A stretch of 64,000 nt of DNA, from contig NHNW01000016.1 in assembly GCA_002786025.1 (NCBI GenBank), positions 1 to 64,000 of the forward strand, read 5' to 3'. Shown piece after piece: positions 33,729-46,800 of the stretch (within the stretch, counting starts at the first letter, position 1; the number at the start of each line of letters is the position of its first letter). The notes beneath the pieces are model-generated. The model did not search any database, had not been told where the DNA came from, and worked only from the letters and a program-made list of their open reading frames with translations. Position numbers and translations under genes: made by a program. This stretch comes from Zasmidium citrigriseum (lineage: Eukaryota; Ascomycota; Dothideomycetes; Mycosphaerellales; Mycosphaerellaceae).

Positions 33729-34391
33729 TTATTTCCCTTCCTCTTTAGCCTTCTTCGCCTTCTCAGCCACCCAGTCATTCAACCCCGCCCGATTCCTCGC
33801 AATCTCAACCGCATAGAACTGCATCCGCACCGCAAAAATCGTCTCCTCCTGTCCATACTCCCAGCTCGCATTCTTCCTCAACAACGTCCCAAAGTTATAA
33901 TCCTCAACCTTCTTCTCATATTCCTGACAGAAGTTTCGCCATTTCTCCTTTCCGTCTTTGCTCTTCATCTCATCTTCATCAATCGTGCCGCGCAGGTCGA
34001 AGTCGGGGAATTCGCGGTAGAAGTGCTCGAGGATTTCGTCGTCGTACTTCGTCAATCGAAGCTGGGAGCCGGGGAGTTTTTCGAGGATGGACCAGTAGGT
34101 TTGCATGTGTTCGACAGCTACAATTGAAGGTTAGTTAGGTGGAACCTGGAGGAAGGCGCAATGGAGCAAGACATGGAAAGCGGAGTGCAGAACAATCCTC
34201 GCGCCATGTGGGCGGTGATCTCTATGGGGTCGCCTTTCGACGCAGCGACTGAGAGTCCTCACAGCAGAGTTTTCGGGCGGCTAGGGGAGAGAGAAGGTGG
34301 ACGTACCTTTAACAGCAAACTGCATCTCAATCTCTTCATTATTTCCCGTGTCTTCGGGGTTGATGGGACCCGCAGGGCTACTGAGCGCCAT
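33729..34391 (-). CDS. PBDC1 / YPL225W family protein
   Basis: Two exons, 34391-34307 and 34117-33729, giving 157 residues. The joined protein reads through AVKAVEHMQTYWSILE at the splice and matches the PBDC1 family (PF04669, historically labelled polysaccharide biosynthesis): ILEKLPGSQLRLTKYDDEI, FREFPDFDL-type and EKWRNFCQEYEKKVEDYNFGTLLR segments are characteristic. The yeast member YPL225W is described as a chaperone for the translation factor eEF1A. The length is normal for the family. The C-terminus is Lys-rich. The 189-bp intron is long for this window but has a standard GTACGT donor. Confidence 0.87.
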
Positions 34392-34927
34392 ATTCGCAGT
34401 ATCCTTCTTCTTGTCGTTCTGATCTGCGAAGTTCTCGTCCGAAGAGTTGTTAGATGTAGTCGTGGGGTTGAAGGATTCAAGACGAAGTCGCTTCGAGTTT
34501 GCGCTGGAAGCATCTGAAAGTATGACGCAGAGGCTTGGCGGGCAAGCGGGCGGCTCAACGGCTTGCAAAAAGTCAAAAAGAGGAGGGAAACATGTGATAG
34601 CACAGGTAATAAAGAGGTCAAGAAGTACTCTCCTCCTTCCGCTCAAACTAGAAGATCGGCTCTCTCCGTGAAAGCAGGCGACTCTAAGCTATTGGAGGGC
34701 TTGCCGCACTCATGATCTTTATCGAGAAAGTTTGGGATCGCTTGGGAAATCTTCCACTTGACCGGAACATCGAGTACAGGTACGCGGGCGAAGTCATGGT
34801 ATCAGAGCCATTCATTGTCATAATCAAAGCTAGCCACACCAGCAGCATCGAGCCATTTTCCATTTTCCATCTTCCAAAACGCCAATGCCAAATCGCCCGT
34901 CCCTCGTAATCGTCATGGCACGCCCTC
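34392..34927. other. Intergenic spacer
   Basis: 536 bp between the PBDC1-like gene start and the 3' end of the ADE4 gene. No supported gene. Confidence 0.4.
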
Positions 34928-36703
34928 TCACGAGTCGTTGATATTGTACAGAGCAATGTCCTGGCTGTCGCCACCCCTCTCCTTCTCAACGCCATTCGGC
35001 CGCTGATCAACGATGAAGCTGTTACCTCTCGACAGTCGATCAACGCGCTCCTTCTTGGGAAGACGACCCTCTCCATCAGAGCCACTGTCTCGCGCAACGA
35101 CTTCACCGTGATCATCGACATCCACGCCGTTCGCCGCCATCTTGACTTCCTTCTCGCTGGCGGTTCCGTGGACTACCGCCTGCACGGCCTTTTCCATGAC
35201 CTTCATCTTACGAGTTTCGCCACGGACGCGCTCCAGATGCAGGAAGTAGTCCTCGTCGACGGGGGTGACGTATTTGCCGCAGAAGACGCCGACTTCGAAC
35301 TTCTGCGTCGCTGGGTCTCGTGGTGAGTCTTGTGCGCAAGCAGAGATGAGGTCGTCGAGGTCCTGATAGATGACACCATCGGCGCCAATGTGTCGAGCAA
35401 TGTCGTCCGCTGTCCGGCCGTGAGCGACGAGCTCGTTCTTGCTGGCGAGATCGATGCCGTAGATGTGGGAGTGGGTGATGGGAGGTGCACAGCTGCTGAA
35501 ATAGACCTTCTTGGCTCCCGCTTCTCTCGCCATCTGGACAATCTCGCGCGATGTAGTACCACGAACGATACTGTCGTCCACAAGAAGCACGTTCTTGTTC
35601 CTGAACTCGAGAGGTATGGCGTTCAGCTTAGCACGCACGCCACGTTGACGGGCTCGCTGAGAAGGCATGATGAAGGTGCGAAAGATGTATCGGTTCTTGA
35701 CGAAGCCTTGGGCGTAGGGCTTCTTGAGGTGCTTGCTGACGGCGTAGGCCGAGACGAGGGAGGTCTCTGGGATGGGAATGACTGCATCGATGTCTTTGAG
35801 CACATCTGGACCGAGCTGCCTCTTGATAGTGTCTGCCAGACGGTAGCCCATCAGCTGTCGGCTCCTGTAGACAGAGATGCCGTCGATGTCGGATTCGGGC
35901 CGAGCGAAGTAGACGTATTCGAAGATGTCGGGGGTGTAGCCTCGCTGCTCGCAGACTTGAGAGAACTGCGGAGTCTTGCCCTTCTCGATGATTACCGCCT
36001 GACCTGGAAGGATGTCCTTGATGTTGCTGAAGCCATTCTGACTGAGCGCCACCGACTCAGACGCCATCATGTAATCCATGCCGCCCTCGACATCCACAGA
36101 AGGCCTCTCACCCAGAACCATAGGACGGATGCCGTTCGGGTCGCGGAAGCCGATCAAGCCAAATCCAGCCAACATGGCAGTGCAAGCCCAGCCTCCCTTG
36201 CACCTCTGGTACATCCTCTCCAGTGCACGGAAGCAGTCATTGGCATTGACTCTGGCCTTGCCGGTCTCATTGAGCTCGTTGGCAAAGACATTCAGCATGA
36301 GCTCGCTGTCGGACTCGGTGTTGATATGTCTATGCGCCTCCTGATCCAAATGCTCCCTCAACTCTGGCGCATTGATCAAGTTGCCGTTATGGGTCAAGCA
36401 GATGCCGTACGGGGAGTTGACGTAGAATGGCTGGGCTTCTGCATTGGCGCTGCTTCCGGCGGTTGGGTATCTGAGATGCGCCACGCCCATGTATCCCGGT
36501 AGATCTGCTACTCTCTTGCCGTCTTGGAAGACCTTGGCAGCCAGACCGTTGCCCTTGCACTGGTATATCTTCCCTCCCTTAGAACAGGTAGCAATACCAC
36601 ATGCATCTTGGCCACGGTGCTGGAGATAGTAGAGGGCTTGGTGGAGTTCGGGTGCGGCGTCGGCGGAGGTGGAGGCGAGGATGGTAGCGATGATGCCGCA
36701 CAT
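34928..36703 (-). CDS. ADE4: Amidophosphoribosyltransferase
   Basis: Intronless, 591 residues, ATG at 36703. It catalyses the first committed step of purine synthesis: glutamine amide transfer to phosphoribosyl pyrophosphate to give phosphoribosylamine, in the cytosol. The mature nucleophile is Cys2 (MCGIIA). The N-terminal glutaminase domain shows [29 protein letters not shown] and TESDSE. The PRPP-binding loop [14 protein letters not shown] is near residues 371-384. The last 60 residues are a polar extension ([20 protein letters not shown]) beyond the bacterial enzyme. Length and all catalytic motifs are normal, so I expect a functional housekeeping enzyme. Confidence 0.97.
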   Translation of the reverse strand: MCGIIATILASTSADAAPELHQALYYLQHRGQDACGIATCSKGGKIYQCKGNGLAAKVFQDGKRVADLPGYMGVAHLRYPTAGSSANAEAQPFYVNSPYGICLTHNGNLINAPELREHLDQEAHRHINTESDSELMLNVFANELNETGKARVNANDCFRALERMYQRCKGGWACTAMLAGFGLIGFRDPNGIRPMVLGERPSVDVEGGMDYMMASESVALSQNGFSNIKDILPGQAVIIEKGKTPQFSQVCEQRGYTPDIFEYVYFARPESDIDGISVYRSRQLMGYRLADTIKRQLGPDVLKDIDAVIPIPETSLVSAYAVSKHLKKPYAQGFVKNRYIFRTFIMPSQRARQRGVRAKLNAIPLEFRNKNVLLVDDSIVRGTTSREIVQMAREAGAKKVYFSSCAPPITHSHIYGIDLASKNELVAHGRTADDIARHIGADGVIYQDLDDLISACAQDSPRDPATQKFEVGVFCGKYVTPVDEDYFLHLERVRGETRKMKVMEKAVQAVVHGTASEKEVKMAANGVDVDDHGEVVARDSGSDGEGRLPKKERVDRLSRGNSFIVDQRPNGVEKERGGDSQDIALYNINDS

Positions 36704-38222
36704 GATGGCGGTTGTGTATGTGTTCCTCTACAGTGTAGGATTGGGGATCTGCGGCATGCAGGAATTAGCATGTGAAAGGCGCACGCTCCATGTGGTGGGG
36801 TTGGCGATTGTGTAGTGGATCAGAAAGAGGTGGTCTGGTCATTAGAGATCCCAAGTCTAACATCTATTTTGAAATTGCTCTGGCTCATCACGGTGTGTGT
36901 TCGAGGGGGAGTAGAGGGGCAGTTCTCACCTCGGATAGCGGGAGGTGTGCGTTCGGTCGACTAGGGCGGGTGACGAGAACAACTCGGATCGCCGGAGTTG
37001 GTGATGAAGGATATCTGGCCTTGCGACCGGGTTACGAGTTCGTTTGGTGCATGGCGCGAGTCGCAGCAGCTGGCAGTGGAGTTGGCAGCCATTATGTGAA
37101 GCTTCTGGCAAAAATTTCAGAGGACGTCGACCCGGCGGGCAAGGGAAGCAATCGGACTCGCTTGCCGTGGCCCGTGAACGTTGGGCAGAGTGTGATTTAG
37201 TCGTGGGTATCAAGACGCGCCAACAACATTTTACTCGGGGTTGTATGGAGTGAAACGAAGATTCATTGCTCCTCCTAGGCAATGGCTACACTGCGAACCC
37301 TTTGGTGTGCAGTTGCCATGCAGTGCTACCGCGCCTTCAACGAAATGTCGACGCCCGATCTGGGCAGGCGCCAGTCGTTTTGCCCCGCCTTCTCAAGGCA
37401 CACTTCACGTCTTGAATCCCATCCTATGCATTCACGTCTTCATCTTCCAATGCCACACTCATCTCATTTGATCCGACCCGGAGCGGTGCCATCTTTTGAA
37501 GCTCTCTTAGACGACTCTTGGGTGCCCTTGACAGCCGCCAATGTCTCACTCTGCGACGTACAAACGCTTCCGTTTGCCAGCTGCGGTGGGAGCTTCAAAC
37601 AACGGCGATGGCTCGAGGAGTGTGTGCAAAATGGGTCACCAGGACATATGCCTTCCTGACGATGGACTGTGACTAGGACGTGGCATTCGTGAGTCTGGCT
37701 TCCATCTCTTCTTAGGCAACAGTGTCTCGTCTCCTTCAATCACAAAACTCATCTCCCTTTCCTGCTACCGAAGACACCAGGCTCGCATGGTCAACCCATA
37801 CCCAAGCTTCCTCACTCACACTTTCATAAGCTCGTCGCGAGATCAAGGCATCAGCCGCTCTTCGCCAGCTCGCTCACTTGCTGGCCTCTTGTGAACTCGC
37901 CAGCCACACAAGAAGCACTCCAAAGTGAAGGCAAGACTCAACCCTTCCCACCAAGACATACATCAGTTCTTGGTGCCCCCGCCCTCACTCCGTTTGCTCA
38001 GAACGTCTCGACTGCGGGTTGCGCGCAGCAACGCGGGAACTTCCGAGCGACAGACGTTTGAATGCATAAAACCCTCCTTTCTGACTCTTTCTCGACCACT
38101 CTTTGACACCACCAACTCGTCAACAATCCTTTCATCAACACGTCCAGAAGGTGACAGTGCCTTCAAACGACTGTCTCTGAAAGAAAGCATCACTGTCTCA
38201 CCTACTTGCGGCGATTCACTCG
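36704..38222. other. Intergenic region, 1.5 kb
   Basis: Head-to-head spacer between ADE4 (minus) and the methyltransferase gene (plus). Short frames here have no domain resemblance. I see only promoter and 5' UTR space. Confidence 0.5.
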
Positions 38223-40666
38223 ATGCCGCCGCTGCAGAGAGACCTTCAGTCACCCATCCGCCCTCAAACTGCCGTCCAGCTTCCTCTTGCTTGGCTGGAT
38301 CGGGACAACACTAACTTTGACATCACACTCTTTGCCATCTCAGCGGTCTTTGCGGCTCTTCTCACACTCGTTGGCGCCATCACTCTCGTCATGAAGTACC
38401 AGCTCAACAGCGGCGCGTTCACCTTGCCGTACCGTACCGCCATCGACCTTACTGCCGATGAAGAATCTGAGGATGACCTTCCCTCGACAATCAAGACCAA
38501 GGCCAAGAGCGGGCCATCTGTCCCCATTGACCTGGACGACGAGGAAGACCAAGAGCGTATCGACCTGACTGGCGATGATGAAGACGTCTTCATTCGCGAG
38601 CTGAGTCCAAACGAATCCAAGAGACTCCAATCCAAGAGAGGCGGATCCGGAGATGTTCTGGAAGGCTACAAGCTCGTCGGTCATGCAACGACAGCGCGAG
38701 GCATCGAAATTGTTCCAAGCACACCGGAGAACCCTGTAGACGTCGAGCTCAACGATGGCGACTTCTTGCGGGTGCTCAAAATTTACAAGCACATCTTCAC
38801 CCAAGAAGTTGTACTAAGAGGCATCCTGCTCCGACGCACACGCAGGGTCAACCGCTACTTCAAGAAGAATCGCAACGAGCTCTGCGCCATTCTCCAACAT
38901 ACTGAAGACAGCGAAAACGCTGCTGTGAGTAGCGCACTGGTCACTCGTCCCATCGCCGAAGTGTGTCAAGTCCGCGACATCATCTTCACGAACCAAGAGT
39001 TCCCGCTTCTAAGCTTTCGTCAAGACGCGACCTTCTTCCAGAGGTTCTTAGGCACGCCGACCGACCAGCAGATCGAGCACAGTGCCGTGCTAGTCTGTCG
39101 GTCCAAGCACATTGAATGCTGTAATGCTGCCAGCGCAAAAGTCACAGCGGGAGTGATCTTGAACCTGTCAGAGTCCGAGGCAGACACCGGCAAAGGCATC
39201 TCTGACATTGCAAGAAAATACCGATGGCTTCAGAAGCCGTTCCATGGGAATGAAGAGAATGCAGCGGACGACGAGGTTCAGGAAGTCAAAGTGCCGGTAC
39301 AGCAACCCCGTCGCGATTCGAAGAGGCCTGTGAAGCAAGAGTTCAGCACAGTCATCGATCTCACCAACGAAGTACCCACTAAGAAGAGATCACATGGCAC
39401 AATCGACTTGACAGACGACGGCGAGCACGAAGAGGTCATCAAGAAAGTCCAAAAGCATTCAATCAAAGACACGTTCAAGCAAGGGAAGAATGGCCGCAGC
39501 TCGTATCAACGCCGCGAGAGTGTCACTTTTACAAGCTTTACGACAGTGATGAAATCGCGGTCTTCTTCATCGTCGAGTAATCGCACCTTTGGCCGTTCAA
39601 CGCCTACTCCTGAATACCTGGAACCATACCGATACGGTGATATCTGTGCTGGTGCGGGAGGCATGGCCAGAGGTGCCGCGGCTGCTGGACTGGTCATCAA
39701 CTTCCTCCTCGATCACTGGGACGTTGCCTGCGAGACGCTTCGTCGAAACTGGGGAGATGCGGAAGTTCTTGAGGCTGAGATTTTTTCTTTCTGTGTCGAA
39801 ATCGAGTTCGCTCCGTGGATGCGTGTCGATGTCCTGCATATTTCCTTCCCATGCCAGACACACTCTTTGGCCCACACTCGCGAAGGCAAGAATGACGAGG
39901 CGAACGAAGCCTCTGCATTGTCCGTTCTCTACCTGCTGGAGAGGTGCCGACCACGCGTTGTCACTTTTGAACAAACCTGGAGCATTCTCACTGATCGTCG
40001 TCGCGCACATTTTGAAGCACTTGTCAATCAGCTCACCGTCATGGGCTTCAACGTGCGCTGGAAGATCTTCATTTGCTCAGAGTATGGCAACGTGCAGCCT
40101 CGAAAGCGCCTCTTTATTGTTGCATCGGGGTAAGTATCCAACGCCCCACTTTCCTGATGGCAGAATGCTAACCCCTTCACAGCCCAGGCGAACCTTTGCC
40201 TCCATTCCCCAAGCCGACTCACGGCCCTGTCCCAGGTCGCAAGCCCTTCGTCACCATTGCCAACCGTCTGGCGCTCGTCCCGACCAACATCCCAGCCCAC
40301 ATGCGGCAGGATACGAAGAAGGACTCAGCGCCCTACAATCCAAACCACGTCTTGCGGCACGCCATCACCTGCGACGGCGGCGAAGGCGACAAACACCCAG
40401 ATGGCGGCCGATCTTTCAACATGGCAGAGCTTGCCTCCCTCGGTGGCTTCCCGGCTTACCATAAGTTCACTGGATGCAAGACCCACATTCGCAAGCAGAT
40501 CGGCAACGCTGTGCCAAGTATGGTCGGCAAGCTCATCTTCGAGGAGATTCAGAAGAGCATGCGACAGGCGGACAAGCATGAGGCAGGTCTGGATGCAGCG
40601 GCTGTCTGTGAGATTCAAAAGGAATTGGCTGGACGAGACAAGAGCAATGCGATTGAAATTGACTGA
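38223..40666 (+). CDS. RID/Masc1-type cytosine-C5 DNA methyltransferase homologue
   Basis: Two exons, 38223-40129 and 40183-40666, giving 796 residues. The C-terminal half is a cytosine-C5 methyltransferase: motif I DICAGAGGMARGA from about residue 472, motif IV FPCQT with catalytic Cys544, FEQTW at 582-586 where most such enzymes have ENV, and motif X QIGNAV at 741-746. EQT in place of ENV is the mark of the fungal RID/Masc1 subfamily, required for RIP in Neurospora and for MIP in Ascobolus. A BAH-like region precedes it (about residues 185-330). The N-terminus has a hydrophobic helix (about residues 33-56) and five short I-D-L-[TD]-acidic motifs. If translation begins at Met57 (38391) the helix is lost. 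The nuclear role is inferred from the family. Confidence 0.88.
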
Positions 40667-41406
40667 ACGATTGAAACGAGGCATTGAAATGAAGAAGTCA
40701 TTGAATGGACAAGGCTGGAAGGAAGAGGAGAGAGTGAAGTTTGACAGAAGAGAGCACGAGACTTGGTGGAAAGGAAAGAGAGAGAGAGAGAGACTGGACA
40801 CGGCGACACTTCACTGGCGACACCACCATCCACCCCCATCGACATGACTTCACGATCACTCGACAGCAAGAAGCGAAAGCAGCTCAACCTGCGCGACACA
40901 CTCACACCACCTGCACCCACAGCACATCAACACATCAGCCCACCACAGCCCACCACAGAACCTGCGCAAAACCCCCAACAGACCACACTGCACTCGAGAA
41001 CAGGCAGTCCAATTTGCCTGGACTGCTCAAGACATGATGGACCTTCAACAAATCCATCGGCGTGGGAGCAGGCTCCCAGCGAGAAATCAGCATAGCTAGC
41101 TCATCCCCAAAAGAAACCGTCACAAAACCCAAGCACGTCTCAGTAATCTTTCACTCTCTTAAACAATGGTAGCAAAACTTTCGTTCTTGGTCTCATGTTA
41201 TACACAGAACAGGTCGTATCGGACCTGACATCACATTATGGATTCCTTTCGTTCCTTCATCTCGAAACGCCGCTGAACCCAAGCCAGTCCGGCCCGTAAA
41301 CTCCAATCCCCATGACCCATTTGTGATTGATGATTCGCCATGTCCATCCATACCCTCCCAACTCCAATAAAAGACATCACTCCATCCCCGAAAGTCCTTT
41401 CGCTTT
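40667..41406. other. Convergent intergenic region
   Basis: 740 bp between the 3' ends of the methyltransferase and GH76 genes. An 83-codon frame at 40844-41095 starts MTSRSLDSKKRKQLNLRDTL but then turns to Pro/Thr/Gln-rich low complexity; I do not support it as a gene without transcript data. Confidence 0.4.
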
Positions 41407-42813
41407 TCAAATAATCATCCACCACGCCCCACCAACCAACCCAATCAACACCAGACACGTGAGGATTCCAGCACCCGCTCGATCGCCAGTCGTGATAATA
41501 CTCTGCGGCTCTTGCGGGTTGGTATCGCCTCCCGTGCCCGCGGCAGGATTCCCCTTACTCGTGCCTCCCGTCTTATTCCCCACGGGCCCTCCAACCTTAT
41601 CAATCAGATTACTCTGAAACACCTCCAGCGCATTCATCTGCTGTCCGACACCCGTATCCCCATCATACGTCCCTGTCGTCCACTTGGTCCCGCACGTCGT
41701 GAATCCTGTCGCGGCGGCAACGCAGGATTTGGCCGCGGCTTGGGCGGAGGACTGGATCAGGGGCATTATGGTGTCGTGGGTCCAGGGGGCTACCTTTGTG
41801 GTTGCGGCCATCCAGCGCGAGAGGTAGGCTTTGAAGGACCGCTGGTCTACGTTACAGTTTCCGGACGGTTCGCAGGCTACTTCGTACATGATTTGGTTTT
41901 GGAAGAAGATTCGGGCGGTTGTGTTGAGGAGGCCGTTGATGCGGGTTTCCCAGGTGGCTTGTTCGGCGTCGGTGGTCTGGAAATATTATGTTAGTGATGG
42001 GTAGGAGGGGAGGGATGTGTTTATGCTTACTCTGTTCCACATGACGGCTGCGCCGTAGAGGAAGACGCCGGCGTTGTAGCTCCATTGGATGTGGTTGAAA
42101 TCGCTGCAGTTCAGGGTATCGTCCGAGCCGTCGAAGATCTGGTATGTATTGCTCATGAGGCCAATCGCCGTCGTCCAGTCCCATGCCTTGTTCGCCCAGT
42201 CAAAGTACGTATCATTATTAGTATACATCCCCAGCCGAGCCGCCAGATTGAAAAAGCAGCCATTGGAAATGGAGTTCTTGTAGTTGTATCCGTTGTTGAA
42301 AGTAAAGATCTGCCACTTCAACCCTCCGCCACAGGATGTCATATCCCACCGCAGGGCTTGGGAGTTGAAGACTGCCTGGGCCAGGGCGAGCCATTGCGGT
42401 TGGTCTTCGGGCGGGTTGGGGAACTTGGCTTCGGCGGCGGACATGGCGGCGATGCCCCAGAAAGCTTGGTCGTCGTTGCCCAGAGATTTGGACTGATTGG
42501 GTGGCATGTAGTTGTTGTCGGGTCCGACTTGGAAGAGCATGGCTTGGGTTGTGACGTCGTTGTATGTGGTGTCTCCCGTGTAATACCAGTAATCTATCAG
42601 CGCGCCGAACATGGCACCTGCCTCCCACCAGTAGTATGGGTCTCCCAGCAGACCTGGAATCATGCCAGTCTTGTTTCCGTTGTAGTAGCTCATCATGCCG
42701 TCGGCGGCGGATCGCGCGGCGGATTTGATCGAAGCGTCGCTCTGGAGGTCGAGATCGATGGCGCTGGCGGTGCCTGCCAGCAGAGCGCCGCCGAGGAGCG
42801 CAAATGGGCGCAT
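41407..42813 (-). CDS. GH76 GPI-anchored mannan endo-1,6-alpha-mannosidase (DCW1/DFG5-like)
   Basis: Two exons, 42813-42031 and 41976-41407, giving 450 residues. A signal peptide ([17 protein letters not shown]) opens the protein. The GH76 body has [18 protein letters not shown], the double aspartate of the active site in [13 protein letters not shown], and [12 protein letters not shown]. The Ser/Gly/Pro-rich tail ends in a hydrophobic stretch ([19 protein letters not shown]) typical of a GPI-anchor signal. Yeast Dcw1 and Dfg5 act at the plasma membrane or wall and are thought to transfer GPI-anchored proteins onto wall glucan by cutting the anchor's mannose chain. Length and motifs are normal. 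Confidence 0.93.
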
Positions 42814-43820
42814 AGTGAAGGTGTTGGCGGTGGAAATGGGTGATTAAGAAGGTAATATGGCCGGATGGGCCGCAAATTTTGGTGGTCGCAGCAGTGTGTT
42901 GCTCAGTCTTGCCGTCGGTCAAGGTGGTCGGCGGACGCGCGGCGGGCGACGGGGATGGCGGAGGAGCTTCTGTATCGCCTGCGGTCCGGCAGCGAGCGAG
43001 TGCAACAAAGGCGGGCAGTGGCGCTCGTGATGGTGGCGACGGTGGTTAACGAGCGGAAAGATGAAGTTGTCAGCGAGAGTGAATGAAAAGAGCGACGACG
43101 ACTTTGTTGAGCAGAACAGGGAAGCGTACGACTCGAGGTCGCTGGTTTGAAACATGGTTGACCCATCCACCCTGCCCGCCAAGCCATATTCTTGTCGAAT
43201 CGACGTCGTTTTAAAGACAAGGATACGACGCTGAAAGAGGTATAGCGTGGCCTCGCTTGCGGAGAGCCGTGTCCACTTCAACGACCATCTCCAGCTTTTT
43301 CTCCAACTCCAACATCATCGACAACCGGGAAGAACACCCTCAACAATGGGTCTGCTCATCATCACATGGAAAGTCAAGTATGGAGCCAATGAGGCTTGAT
43401 GATCTCTTCCCCGTTTTACAACCTGCCAAAGAATCACATGCAATGGGCAATTATACCATCTCTATTTTCCCCAGTCCAATCCCAGTTGTTCCTGACTTTC
43501 ACAATTTCTACTCACCGACACAATATGCTGCACGAGAGACGCCCGTGCTGCAGACCCTCCAGCCAGGACCAGCTTGACATGCTCACTCTACAGCTTCTCT
43601 TCTTTTGCCATGTCGAACAAAGGGAAGTCTAGCCTCCAACAGGCTCAGACCCATATCAGGAACAAAGACGCCCACTAACGAGATTACGTGCAATCTCACC
43701 CTCAACAAACGGATGTCAAGGCACTGTCCGATTTTTGCCATGGCCCTTTACGAGCATCTCGTCCAGATTAACCTCACCAACGAAAAGCTGTAGCTGGCTA
43801 CAGTAAGCACACCTATCGCC
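42814..43820. other. Intergenic region, 1.0 kb
   Basis: Head-to-head spacer between the GH76 gene (minus) and gene A (plus). No supported gene. Confidence 0.5.
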
Positions 43821-46800
43821 ATGGACTACCGTCTCCTCGCCACCTCTCAAGCCGACCAACTCGCAGACAAAGCAGAATGGGAAGTCCAGCATGACCGCGT
43901 TACTCTGCATCAATGGCTGCTATGGCTGGGCCAATTCTGTGTTCCTCTCGCAGCCGGCGTAAGTCTATCCTCCCGCAGACTGGGAATAGTTGCTGATCAG
44001 ATATAGTGGATTGCTGTGCAACTTGTCGTGACTGTGCTGTATACCATCACGCCGGCCTCCTTGTCTGAAAATCCAGTGGAACAGCTGCAATATTTCTTCC
44101 TGCTCGCGGCGCTTACTTACGTCGCAATTGCACTGCTTCTCACAGGAAAAGTGGTCCCATTCTTTGCCTGGGTCTTCGGAGAAGTCGAGATCCTCATCAC
44201 CGAGATTGGCTACCGCGTGACTATCATTTGGAGGCAATGGGACGGCCGCTTTGATTTCTGGACTGTTGTCAGAGAATACACCGCCGAGTTACCGTTCCCA
44301 TGGCCGCGGCGGAATCAAGAGCCAGAATTCGAAGAAGAAGCTACAGAAGCAGGCCATGGGCAGGAAGGAGGGAATGGAGAAGAGGAGGAAGAAGCACATG
44401 CAGAGATGGAGGAACAGCCACGTATACACAGGCGGGTCCTGCAGATCAAGACGCAAGGCCCTTGGGATGGACATGGCTCCTCTCCACGATCGCCACCTTT
44501 TCAATCGCCACCGTACAGCGGGAGCTACCCTCAGCCGGGACCACCTGTCAACAACGACATCGACCGGAACGGGGATGATCAGCCAGAAGATGATGCTTGC
44601 AAATACCAGCCGCCTTTCACTCCACACACGCCTTTGAAGATGGACCACGCTTCGCTATCATGGTTCGAGCGAGACTTTGACAAGCTGCCATGGATTCTTC
44701 AAGTCATCTGCATGCTTATTGCTGTCATGTGCATGGCCGGTCTGACCACCATACATTACATGAGAGGGATCTTAACTGGAGTCGCGAACCCGATTCATAG
44801 TCCGCTGCTGTCTGGAGCTAGCAGTCCATGGCAGCGATTTGGTACTTTGCTAAGCCCTCGGAGCAATAAGCCTCCATCACGACCGTCTTCGCCTCCTCAG
44901 CCCAGCGCTAGCCCACCACGGCCGCCCGGCCAGCGACCAGAAAGGCCTGGATTGAGACCTGTCACGACCAAACCAGAAAGCCCAAGAAAGCACGGATCTC
45001 CCGCAACTTCATCACCCGCAGCATTGTGGCCCAAGATTGAGGGCAAACTTCGGGGTTATCGTGCCAGGGCAAGGAGCATTGAAGAGGTCATAAAATACTG
45101 GAAAGAGCGTCCTGCGCCAGACGCGAAAGAGGCGGTTGAAAACACAACGGGTCGTCCTCAGAAAGCAACATCCACCGAGATTTCCGAAGCCAGAAGCTGT
45201 CTGGACAGACTCGATGAACTTCGCAACGAACTGTTCGGAGATCATGAAATCCACTACGCCAGGCAACTCTGGGGCGCGATACCCAGACTTCAGGAGATCG
45301 AGGACTCTATCAAGACCTCTTTCTCTGCCGCAAACGGCTTCCTGGCCAAGGCGGATCCCGAACTGAAGTTGAACCCTCCGCGTAGTGCTTCCGAGCCTGC
45401 AGAAGAAGTCTATCCTCAACAGGATGGGCCTTCAAAAGCGAAGAAGGTTCGACTGACGGCTCCGAGGAATCACGAGAAGCATACGAAGGAGTTTAAGAAG
45501 CAGAGAGTTGACGTTGAAGGCCTTGCTCAAGCATTCACGCATGAGAAGTTGAAGATGAAAGATGTGAAGATGGGCGAGAATCCGCCGCCCACGCCACAGC
45601 AAGATCCAATCGAGTCGGCGCGGCTGCGTCTGCAGAGCCTCCTCCAAACGACCACTCACGTTGTGGAGGAATATGAAGGTGTGACCGATGATCCCTTTAC
45701 CCTCGGGCTTTTGGAAGACATCGTCGACAAGAAACTCCCCATTCCCGATCTCGTCCTCGATCGCTCTGCACTTGAGGATCGGCAGGAGCGAAACGCCATG
45801 AGAGTTTTGACCGGGACGTTGACAAGGCCTCAGGCGTTTCAACAGTGCGAAGAGATTTTTGTACAAGCCTCCGAATTCGACAGAGATTTGCAAAGCCTCT
45901 CCGATGACAATATCGATCCCAGCAATGTATGGGTCTTGAACGCCTTGCGAGGCAATATCGACTCGCTGAGGCAGTTCTTGAGTGTCGCAAAGAGAGAGCT
46001 GTTGCAGGGTCTTTTCGAAGACGCGGCGGAGTACCACTGGAAGCTGTGTGACAATACACTGAATCTGTCAGATCTAGTCCTACAAGCTGAGCAGCACGGG
46101 CTCTTGGCCGATACTCTCGAACTTCAGAAGACGACACGACAATTGCAGACATCTCACGCTGACATCGCTGGCTTCCCGGAGTCCTTGGATAAGCTTCTCA
46201 AAGAAATTGCTTACTTTGTCGAGACTCTCCAACTCGATGCAAGGATGAGGCCGTTCAAGTCTGCACGCCAAGTCAACGGGCCGTCAAAAGTCATCGATCT
46301 GCTTGGTCGTTCTCTATCACAAGGACTGAAACCAGCACAGACATCCGGCGAGAACTACCTCTGCGGCCCACACGCCCTGATCAACTCTCTGAGGGGCGTT
46401 GATGCGATTGCAAGGAGCATAGAGCCGGAAGACATCCTTTGTCAGATGTTTGAGGATTTCAAGTATCTGCATACGACCAACCAGCCGATCCTGCTGCATT
46501 CCCACAGCGAGCTGACGCCGGTCTTCAAAGCCTTCCTGGAAGCGAAGTTGGCAAGTTCTGGCATGACGCCCCAGCCCTCAGATCTGGACGAGGCGAAGTA
46601 CATGAACAATTTCAGCATCAACCAGATCGATTGGATGCTGGGATTCTTGGCCGATCAAGGCCTCATTGAAGACAAGTACCAGCTGGGTGTTGTAGTTGAA
46701 GAATGCGAGGACGGTCCTTGGGCGGCGTATCTGCCCTCTGGAGATTCTCATGACACGAGCAAGGAAACCATATGGCTCTACTCCAATAACGCCCAAATTC

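Noticed and set aside
35330..36502. 390-codon plus-strand frame opposite ADE4
   Set aside because: Antisense of a highly conserved enzyme gene; its openness follows from the GC-rich third positions of ADE4.
40844..41095. 83-codon frame with a KKRK basic stretch
   Set aside because: Mostly Pro/Thr/Gln low complexity after the first 20 residues; insufficient without transcript support.
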